Shown: piece after piece, positions 55,535 to 64,000 of the stretch
How positions within the stretch are numbered: position 1 is the stretch's first letter
How the letters are laid out: every line of letters starts with the position of its first letter
Assembly (NCBI RefSeq): GCF_032884065.1
Contig: NC_088863.1
Span: forward strand, 46,211,797-46,275,796
Direction of reading: 5' to 3'
Source: Artemia franciscana
Taxonomy: Eukaryota; Arthropoda; Branchiopoda; Anostraca; Artemiidae
DNA length: 64,000 nt
Notes under the pieces: model-generated
What the model was told of the DNA's origin: nothing
The model's database searches: none
Seen by the model: only the letters and a program-made list of their open reading frames with translations
Translations under genes and position numbers: made by a program

Positions 55535-55614
55535 GCCGAAGTAGCTGAGTTGGTAAAGCGTTATGTTCCAGGTTCTAGGTCCGAGAGGTTCCAGGTTCGA
55601 ACCTTGGCTTTAGC
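55535..55614 (+). ncRNA. tRNA-like (SINE-head) sequence in Helitron C
   Basis: 80 bases with a Pol III box A match (TAGCTGAGTTGG) and box B match (GGTTCGAACCT). The T arm pairs (CCAGG / CTTGG with one G-T). GCCGAAG and CTTTAGC form a 7-bp acceptor-like stem with one mismatch and one wobble. The D stem is partial, and no sensible anticodon arm can be drawn, so it is a tRNA pseudogene or captured SINE head rather than a working tRNA. Confidence 0.6.
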
Positions 55615-56530
55615 ATTAATACAAAAGAAGAAGAAAAACTAAAAAAGGTAAAAACTACAAAAAAACTGAAAAAAACTAAAAAAACTAAAAAAAGGTAAAA
55701 AACTAAAAACTAAAAAAGAAAAAAAGCAAAAAAAAATAAAAAAAGGTAAAAACTACAAAAAAAAAACTAAAAAGAAAAAAAATTAAAAGCTAATAAAAAA
55801 CTAAAAAAACTAAAAACTGAAAAAGAAAAAAAAACTTAAAAAAGGAAAAAAAACTGAAAAATAAAGGAGAAAAAGAATACTAAAAACCGAGACACAGGGA
55901 ATATAAATGACGACCGGGACACTCAAAGAGAAATTAAAGACTGGGACACTGGGACACAAATAACGACCGGGAGATATAAATGACGACCGGGACACTCAAA
56001 GATAAATTAAAGACCGGGACACAGGGAATATAAATGACGACCGGGACGCTCAAAGAGAAATTACAGACTGGGACACTGGGACACAAATGACGACCGGGAT
56101 ACTGGAAATATAAATGACGACCTGGACACAACTACAGCGGGGATGCCGGGGGCACAGGGTGATATATAAATGACGACGGGGACCCAGGGAATGTTCGATT
56201 AGCAATCACCATCAACAAAGCTCAAGGGCAATCATTAGAATAATGAGGTGTAGATCTGAATACGGATTGTTTTTCCCATGGACAATTTTATGTTGCATGT
56301 TCAAGAGTCGGTAAACCTGATAATCTATTTATATGCACAGACAATGGGACATCGAAGAATGTTGTATATTTGCAAGTTTTACGTAGTTAAAAACATATAT
56401 ATATATATATATCTATCTATATTCACAGGTGGGACACAGGGACAGAACTACAATGGCGCGTAACTAATATGGCGCGTAACGACTTACACGCGGGGGGCTT
56501 GGGGGGTGCGAAGCGCCCCCACCAACTAGG

Positions 56531-56561
56531 TGTTGGGGTGGCGCGAAGCGCCACCCCAACA
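56531..56561 (+). terminator. Helitron 3' terminal hairpin
   Basis: Perfect palindrome: TGTTGGGGTGGCGC, GAA loop, GCGCCACCCCAACA. It lies 1-2 bases before CTAG and corresponds to the hairpin thought to signal the end of Helitron rolling-circle transposition. It is a transposition terminator, not a transcription one. Confidence 0.85.
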
Positions 56562-56568
56562 TCTAGTA

Positions 56569-58250
56569 TCTATCTATATTATATATATAAAAATGTACTG
56601 TCCGTCTGTCTGTCACTAAGTATTACGGCAATATACATAAGAAAACTAACTAAAAAAAAACTTTAAGAATTAAAAACTATCTTCTAAAAAAACTGAAAAG
56701 GAAAAAATTAAAATAACCTAGATTAGGTAAAAAAAACTAAAAAGAAAAACACTAAAAAAAATAAAAAAAACTAAAAAAAAAAAAACTAAAAAAGGAAAAA
56801 ACTGAAAAAAAAGATAAAAATCTACAAATGATGTCATGTTCGCAATGCGAAACCAGTCTTGCGGTTGATACAGATAGTAAAAAAAGAAGACGTGTCGGTG
56901 TATTAAAAAAAGCAATGCGTGAATAATTAGGAAATATCAGAGCAACGCAAAACCAGGCTTACGACTCAAAGAGAAAGGGCCAGATTAAGAATGTTCAGTT
57001 TACGTCATCTATTTCGATCCAAAAATGACAGCGTTGGCCCTTGCGTCGAGCTGCAACGTTGTTGCTTGGTGAAATAACTGCTCATTCCGCCTTGAAATTG
57101 CTTCTGAACATGCAGTCTACAGAAACTCTCACGTGCAACATTTCCAAATCATCTGGGATGGGTGAAGTATTGCAGCAATGCAAACTTATTGTTTGGGACG
57201 AGTGCACAATGGCTCGAGGCTCTTGGCCGATCATTGCAAGATCTGCGAGGAAATTCCAAACCCTTTGGCTTATAAAAATCATAAATAGCTAAGTGAATGA
57301 GCGATTCTGGCAGCCAAGAACAAAGACGTCCACGAAATCAACAATATTATTCTGACGAAGATTCGAGGCCAGGCAGTCATTTACAAGTCAGTCGACACAG
57401 TTCTGGAATCAAATGAAGTGGTTAACTATCCATCAGAATTTTTAAATTCCCTCGATCTCTAGGCTTACCAATAATACTGTTGCTAAATATTAACCCACCA
57501 AAGCTTCGCAACGGCACGTGACTTGCCATAAAAAAACATGCCTTCCGAGGGCGAGGCTGTTCTTATTCCTTGCATTCCCGTGATTCCAATGGATCTGCCT
57601 TTTCAATTTAAAAGATTGCAATTCCCAATTCAATTAGCATTTGCAATCACCATCAACAAAGCTCAAGGGCAATCATTAGAAAAATACCGTATAGGTCTTA
57701 ATACGGATTGTTTTTCCCATGGATAATTATATGTTGCATGTTTTAGAGTCGGTATACCGGACGATTTATTTATATGCATAGACCATGGGACTGCGAAGAA
57801 TGTTGTATATCCACAAGTTTTACGCAGTAAAAAATTAACACCTTGCATACGTTTTGCTTGGGGGGGGGGTTAGGCTTGAGGCTCAGATAGAAATTACCAA
57901 AAGAAAGCGTGTCGATGTATTACAAGAGCTACGCGAAACCTGGCTTGCAGCTGAAAGAGAAAATAAACAAAGAATGGATGTCGAGGAATTACCAGTTGTA
58001 TATCCGCAAGTTTTACGCAGTTAAAAATTAGCACCTTGCACACGTGTTGCTGGGGCACGTTCCGGAAAAAAACTGAGCAGTAAAGAAGAAAAATAAGATG
58101 AAGAAGCAAAAAATATAAAAAACTAAAAAAGGTAAACAACTAAAAAAACTAAAAAGAAAAAAAAGAAAAAACTAATAAAACTAAAAAACTAAAAAAGAAA
58201 AAAAAAACTAAAAAGAAAAAAAATTAAATAAAAAACAAGGGATCACGAGA
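56569..58250 (+). mobile_element. Helitron D remnant with helicase
   Basis: A second 5' end (TCTATATTATATATATAAAA and a CTGTCCGTCTGTCTGTC tract) starts immediately after Helitron C, giving a head-to-tail pair. It contains A-rich ACTAAAAAA arrays (56640-56820, 58080-58230), charged N-terminal repeats (about 56840-57000) and Pif1-type helicase remains. No 3' hairpin was found, so the end is approximate. Confidence 0.6.
57030..57835 (+). pseudogene. Helitron Pif1-type helicase remnant
   Basis: Three frames together give the second half of a Helitron helicase: T-A-H-S-A-L-K-L, C-N-I-S-K, L-I-V-W-D-E-C-T-M-A (Walker B, D-E box; about 57190-57215), A-K-N-K-D-V-H-E-I-N-N-I-I-L, G-Q-A-V-I-Y-K-S-V-D, G-E-A-V-L-I-P-x-I-P, F-P-I-Q-L-A-F-A-I-T-I-N-K-A-Q-G-Q-S-L (motif V/VI region; about 57630-57680) and the final L-Y-V-A-C and V-Y-P-like tract. 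The Walker A loop and Rep domain are absent. Stops and frameshifts make it non-functional, but it identifies the scraps in the other Helitron copies. Confidence 0.85.
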
Positions 58251-59394
58251 AGTCAAAAACCTTAAAAAAGAGAACCAAAACTTTGAAGCTTAGTAGATGT
58301 CATCGTTAGAAAGTAACTTACCTTGGATTTCTTACCTTTTCTTGGATTGTTCTTCTACAATTATAACACTCGGACTCCATTGTTTTATTTCTCATTTTGT
58401 GTCCTGTAATATGCTTTTTTTGTCAGATCTCGGCTAATATTCATGCTTACATTGTTTCTCGTTTTTCATTTTTTTTCGTATTGGATAAAAGATTGAAAAA
58501 AAAAAAAAACACATCCTTCTTTACTTTAATACAAGTAACAACATTAAAACTTAAAACAAACATTACGTTTAAAGTGTGGAATGAGGTTCCCACTCAACCA
58601 ACCCTTTCCTAATTTCGCTAAAGTTTAACTTTTACTTTACGGGAAAACTTGCCAGAATGCAGTGAATATCCTGCGTTGATGTTTAAAAGCGTTTTATTTA
58701 TCCAAACGTTTGGATTAAAACTTTAACCTATTTTGATTTGGTAGGAGGACAGCAACCTTTTCCCATCATAATAGCTTGGGACCCAACCAACAAAGTTCTA
58801 ATATCACAGGCTTCAACGAGCTAAAGAAGGTTTAAGGATAATTAGTCAAGGACAGATTTGGTTGCTGAAAACTAATATAGGCGGGTGTAATGAAGATTTT
58901 GCGCACCAAAGGAGATATCACCTAACTTGCATAGTTGATGACGTCATCAGCTATATTTCCTGTTTTAATTTATATTTTCTGTTTGAACTAAGAATGTGAA
59001 ACAGAATAAGGTAGCGAGAGAGAAAAGAAAAAATGATGAGCACAATAAGATCTAGCTTCCTATTTAAACATACCTAAGTGGTGGCCTCAGAAACTCCTGT
59101 ACTTGCATTAGGGTTAGGTTCAAATGGGGAGGAACATTGCAATTGGGGCTGCATAGGAAGGTGACAACACCTTTGCAACTCCATCCGTTAGTGGTGTCCA
59201 AAATAAAAAAAAACTGCTTCAGAATTAGAGCTTTTGATAAAAAAAAAGAGAAAGAAAAGAATCTAAGAAAATTACCACAAATTACGCATATGTTATACTT
59301 CTTCATGCGAACTATCACACTTTTCGGCACAAGCACACAAAACATCACAAAATCTAGGAAGGCATTTACAGTTCTTGGTGCACTTTTTGCTACA
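58251..59394. other. Unassigned stretch (p53 intron 5 equivalent)
   Basis: AT-rich, with no p53 exon or element motif recognised on either strand. The minus-strand ORF 59483-59064 starts inside the pseudogene end but soon loses any family resemblance. Confidence 0.4.
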
Positions 59395-61395
59395 CTCTCA
59401 AAAGAGTTGTGAATATCCCGACGGAAGCAAGAAAGCGCTCGAAACAACAGGAACAATATCTTGTCCAGAAAATTGCCATCCATAATTCAAAGGGCTTTGC
59501 AGACATGGTATTGCCATCAGTGAGGCCTTCTGAATTGTAAGCTGATAGTAAGAACTCTTACAGTGTTCCATAAAGACCCCTTCTGTAGGAGGCAATGCTT
59601 TCAACTCCTTCTTACGAGGGTGCATGTGTACTCGTAAATCACTGAGGGAAACTGACTAGGATCCATCTCCATAAGCGCTAATTATCATACTTTCTGGTAA
59701 CATCTTGGAAGGAGAACATACTGGCTTCTGTGAAAGTTTCATATCTCAACTTCTGTATTGTACACTGAATCTCCATGTACAGACCGCTCTTCTTGGCGGA
59801 CGCTAAGAATGTTCGTTTTCCTTTGCAGAAAAAGTAATTCGTTGTGTCGGACCCCGAAATGCAGTGAATGAACGTCAGGGAGTTCAATATTTGCTTCTCT
59901 GTTCTCTGGGATGAAAAATCAACGGGGACATAATAATTTGAAAACCTCACGAAGAGTTGAGGCACAAGATTCTCCCCAGGAAAAAGGTTTAGGAGACGAG
60001 GGAATTAGTCCACTAGTATTAAAACTGTATCAATGTCATTAGCGCAAAGATTCTCCCTTTGAAAGCCGTTTCTGAAGCAAAAGGCAATGTGCCGAGCCAT
60101 TCTCGTGTCCCCTTCCTCATGTGTGCTACGCAGAATCTCCTCGAAACTCAGTGAATCAACCTCATGGCTTAAACATACAGCTCTCATCCTGTCTTCAAAT
60201 CCTACAGACAGCCATACACGCAAGGTGTCGATAGTACTTAAGCTGCTTATATATTTAAATCCATTTGCATCCCATGTTTCATAAATTGCTTTCATCAAAT
60301 TTGCTTTGCTCTTTGTATTTGCAACAATCTTTGTCCAGTTTACAATTTTTGAGCTCGTCGAGAAGGACTATGCTGTTGAGCAGCATCCATGTAGCTGGTG
60401 ACACTCACTACAGTCCTTCAGAAATATACTGCCTCCATTTGGATCAGTGTGACCAAATATTCCGTCATACCTGTCATCCACAATATGAATTTCACCTGCT
60501 GTTGCAGGCATCCCTTTCAACACGACTTTAAGCAACCGCATGTCATATATTTTGACGGTTTCATGTTCAGCTAGTTACTTTTGACGAAAAAGTGGCGTGA
60601 AGTGGACAACAAAGGCTTCACGCCAATACAAGCAACGTTCCACTTCAAAGTTTGGTTTTTCAGGCCATTCACGCAAGACACTGGCCTCTCTTAGAGAGTC
60701 TAGCACGTTAGACTTAACGCCACTTCGAAGCGGCAACATAGAATCCCTGAGCTCAAAAATTGAAGGAGCATATGAAACGAGCTCAAAGCTCAGATTATTT
60801 CTACGCTGTTTCAAGCCACTATCAGTGCTGGAATCTGTCCCACACAGGATTCTCTTCACTGCCATAAGCTCTAAAAAAAGCAATTTGTCCAACAGCATTC
60901 GTTTTTTCTCCCGATTTTCTTGAAGCCACATCCGTTGGGGTTACTTTAACTTTTGAAAAGGCTTTTCCATCTCCTTTGACATACTTGGCTACAGCTTCAA
61001 ATCCTCGTTCCTCAGTTGCAAGTAAGGAGCTCGCAACCGATAGACAGGCCTGCTCATTGGTAATCACATTCATAAGAATGTCCTCTTGTAGTAAAGGGGT
61101 CTCTGTGATATTGCAATGCCGTTTTTACAAGCATCATCTGCTTTTTTATAAATTTGGGGCTATCTTCGCAATGCGGAGAATCAAGCTCTGAAGTTTCATT
61201 CATATTAATAAAGTCATACAAAGCAGACGAAACTGATGCAACAAAACGTAGGGGATTAATCCACTTAGCGACTGCTAGTTGGTTTGTTGTAACACCAACC
61301 ACACTAGAATTTCTTTTCGAATCAAGATTTATGGTGGACTCAACAGTATGATCCGGTGGCACAGGGTTAAACGAGTCTGGTCGCCTTTTCACATT
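59395..61395 (-). pseudogene. Broken copy of an invertebrate multicopy gene family (HEE-DTR motif)
   Basis: Minus-strand segments in order: 61392-61054, 61073-60822, 60931-60575, 60298-60005 (S-T-H-E-E-G-D-T-R-M-A-R-H, then N-D-I-D-T-V-L-I-L-V), 59965-59678 (I-H-C-I-S-G-S-D-T-T-N-Y-F-F-C-K-G-K) and 59625-59398 (L-P-P-T-E, H-C-K-S-S-Y-Y-Q and Y-G-W). The order HEEADTR, DTDV, GCDT-x-FFGKGK, LPPT-x-x-AL-x-x-H-x-x-RA-x-Y-Q and GW is one I know from abundant, uncharacterised invertebrate proteins thought to be transposon-associated. Here stops and frameshifts split it. It runs antisense within the presumed p53 intron. Function unknown. Confidence 0.6.
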
Positions 61396-64000
61396 GAATA
61401 GACCACTCTAACATAACTCTTGCACTTCATCTGGCAGGCACCTTATCTCCAAGATGTACTGTATCAGACAGATTGCTTACTTGTGATGGCCTGCAGCTAC
61501 ATTGAATGGTAGCATTAACTTGGCACTTAGAAGGTGGTTAGTAACCAGTAGCCAGAGCGCCCACCATGATGGAACTGCCAGAAAAAAATATCATCTTCTT
61601 TTATTGCTTCCAAAACTTGTGATTTCGATTACTGTCACGAGAGCCTTCAAATTTCTCCAGCTATGAAGACAAAAGCTCTAGTTTCTTCTTGACTGCTTCA
61701 ACAACACCAGCAAAATTGTAAAAAATTTTAGATCGCTGAAGAGTATATTGCTAAGCTCTTCAAGAATTCTTACACAACCATCATGTTCCTAACCTTCGCA
61801 AACATTCTCAAATGCTCCTCAATATAGTTGGATGATAGCTTCAAGCTTGATGACATGTACGAAAAAGGCACGGTAATACAGCTTTCCAGTCATAACTTTT
61901 CTAATCGTTCCTTCTAAAAGGATCCAAGACTTAAACACAATTTCTTCAAATCCACTGCACCCCATTATCAGACCAACAGCACCAAGATAGTTCATCTTCA
62001 GATGTAACCCTCCTAGCTTTCAAATCACATCCCGATACTTGTCGCGGTTCTGAAGTTGCAATGCTGATATAATCTCGCATATTGCTAAGTCGCAAGTCGC
62101 TACAGTGTAGGGTAATTGCAGAAACTGTGCAGTCCGTCGAAATGTTTAAACAGCGACTGACAACAACGACTGGGTTATTGGTTAGTTGGTGGCTAAGGTA
62201 TTACTGGGAGGTAACCAACTTGAGTGTTTGGCAAAGTGGCTGATGAACTAAGTGCTGCACAGAACATTTTGAACCCAGGAGCAGTTTCAGAGTCACAGTC
62301 AATGTCAAAGAACTCTGTCGGTGCCGCTCTACACAGAACCCATGTAAAGTACAAGGGAAGAAGCGATATCTCACTCGACTCATAAATTGTCCTTTAACTA
62401 ATATAGGAGCTCGTATCCTCTTCTTCAAGTAAGATCGTCCGAACTAATCAGGTGTCAAAGTAATTGACTGGGGAAGTGCAACATTTTGGGGCCATCTCAA
62501 CGGAAGCTTGACCTGATCACTGGCATCTGCTGATGAGCGTGGCTGTTAACAATGCTAGTGGTGGAGTGACTGGACTTCCCATCTGATGTTTCTTCCTGTG
62601 AAAAAAAAAAATTGACGCAAAAGCAGTCAAATATTCTCATTCACTGAGCTCTTAGAGGTATTTCTCTGAAACGGTTGATATTTTTGCAACTCTATGATCC
62701 CCTCCCTCCTAAAAACTCATCTAGGCAACACCATGGATAGCAGCGAACGCTTGAATCTGTTTCGCCAGAGGCTCATTGTACGATAGCCAAGTAATGAAAA
62801 TACTGCTTAAATGAAAGGAAAAACTGTAGAAATGAGAAAATTTGTCATTTTTTTTTAATGTCACTACTTTTTCTTGGTTACTCCCATTTTTCAAACCTTT
62901 AGGGGGATGTGGGCATGGCTTCCTTTGCCCCCTTCCCCTTACATATGCCACTGATAACAGATGACATGGTAACCATCACTTTATTTAACCTCCTGCAAAT
63001 GATTACAATGTATTTCCAGGATGTTCAGCAAAATCTCCGAGTAAGAATGCCAGGGTGTTATGCAGAAGGAGTGGAACAACAGAGTTAGCTCTTTCGGAAA
63101 AGTTCTCTTTCGGTACAGTCTGTCTCAGCCCTGCAGTCTTAAGCCAAATTTTACATATTTTTTTTAGCCTCTTCATGACATAGTAAAAGCTCCGCCTGTC
63201 ACTTGATTGATATGTGTTTTCTGGTGTTGTTTTTACGATTACAAAAGTCCTACTAGCTGATCTCGTATTTCTTCCTGATGAGCTCTCATCAGACGTGTCA
63301 CTTTCTGACCCTTCTTCATTAGCTGATGGTCATCATCATAAACAACTACAGTGCTCAAAGACACCTCCGGAGTAAACTTTTTCACTTGCTTAGCAACTGT
63401 CCCAGGAGAGACAGCCTCTTTCAGGCAGAAGTAAGTTGGTCCAATCGTTTCTCTATATAGACAAAATGAACTACCAAAATAATGTCTCTTGTGCCTTCTT
63501 ATTCACTGAAAGCCTGTTTCTTTTTTCTTTTCTTTTTTTTTGCTGTCCGGTTCAAACCCATGCTGAATAAACAGAACAGAAAACTTTTCATACACTTCAC
63601 CAGTCGCCTATACTTTTCTGGCTCTTAAAGTAGGGCCAATCATGTGGTCGAATAAGGAGCTTAAAAGTCCACTTTTACCTCTTTTGGTTTTCTTAAAAGA
63701 AATCGCTGCAAACATTTATTGTGGTACTTAGACCCGCGGGCATCAAGATCAACATCCTTGCATCGATGATAGGCGTCTGGCTCTTCGGCAGAAAGCTCCT
63801 CTGTTTTGCTAACAATATTTAAAACTCACTTGTGGTTAAGAGAGACCTTAACATGTCATGTCTCCTCTTCTGGCTACCAGGTTTTACGCAAAACAAATAA
63901 TGGAGTTTGTAATCAAAACAACCATTTTTACTAGATCTGGTATCTCTTCTTTTGTCACTGACACTACCTGGCTCCAGTTTTTCACATGGCAGTTCTCTTA
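61396..64000. other. Unassigned right end of window
   Basis: Possibly the decayed N-terminal part of the minus-strand pseudogene (for example the 75-residue ORF 62428-62201), but no diagnostic motif is visible. No p53 exon or element end was recognised. Confidence 0.35.

Larger units (their letters stand above)
55429..56566 (+). mobile_element. Non-autonomous Helitron C with tRNA-like segment
   Basis: 5' TCTATATATATAAAAATAAG (55429) with a TGTCTGTCTGTCTGTC tract. The 3' end has a perfect 14-bp hairpin around GAA (56531-56561), then TCTAGT, ending CTAG at 56566. In order it carries the tRNA-like segment, an A-rich CTAAAAAA array, the GACCGGGACAC minisatellite (55885-56190), a helicase C-terminal scrap (56205-56395), a short TA run and the GGCGCGTAACTAATATGGCG terminal block with a second, internal GC hairpin (about 56508-56520). 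It is nearly the same length as Helitron B (1138 versus 1132 bases) and closely related. Confidence 0.85.

Noticed and set aside
55535..55614. Functional tRNA gene
   Set aside because: Boxes A and B are good but no proper anticodon stem-loop can be formed, so it was kept only as a tRNA-like segment.
59137..59412. Plus-strand ORFs over the minus-strand pseudogene (also 60597-60923 and 61154-61351)
   Set aside because: They are antisense shadows; the conserved motifs are on the minus strand.

Overview
This is intron-rich, AT-rich eukaryotic DNA dominated by transposable elements. There are no bacterial-style operons. The mix of elements (Helitrons with TC/CTAG ends, a CR1-like LINE with intact ORFs, further LINE, Penelope-like, RTE and Gypsy fragments, and large non-coding tandem-module elements) and an invertebrate-type p53 gene point to an arthropod. 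Some repeat families resemble ones I associate with the brine shrimp Artemia, but that is unverified recollection.

The main cellular gene is a p53-family gene on the plus strand. Three consecutive coding exons are present (38474-38528, 42879-43037, 55087-55282). Their splice phases agree with each other. The joined protein lines up with the start of the p53 DNA-binding domain, including the Lys-Ser of loop L1 and the Arg-Cys-Pro-x-His zinc-site motif. The introns fall at the positions and phases of human TP53 introns 4 and 5, and the phases of introns 2 and 3 also match. The exon with the start codon and activation domain was not found, and the rest of the DNA-binding domain lies beyond 64000.

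Layout. 1-2093: two head-to-tail Helitron remnants with a minisatellite and helicase scraps. 2150-4320: decayed Penelope-like element. 6659-10872: a two-ORF CR1-group LINE with intact reading frames. 11165-13226: a related, frameshifted LINE. 14840-15475: second Penelope-like fragment (minus). 15950-17350: decayed Gypsy polyprotein end (minus). 19152-20240: tandem duplication. 21779-24350: chimera of two LINE families (minus). 25680-29860: LINE interrupted by a 2.2-kb non-coding element. 30871-34740: highly degenerate repeat block. 36850-38145: repeat with an internal duplication.

The p53 introns follow. The intron 43038-55086 holds a foldback element, a pair of large inverted repeats, a second copy of the 2.2-kb element and an RTE remnant. 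Downstream are a Helitron with a tRNA-like segment (55429-56566), a Helitron carrying Pif1-type helicase remains (56569-58250) and a broken minus-strand copy of an invertebrate multicopy gene family (59395-61395). Apart from the p53 exons and the first LINE, nearly everything recognisable is a decayed mobile element.
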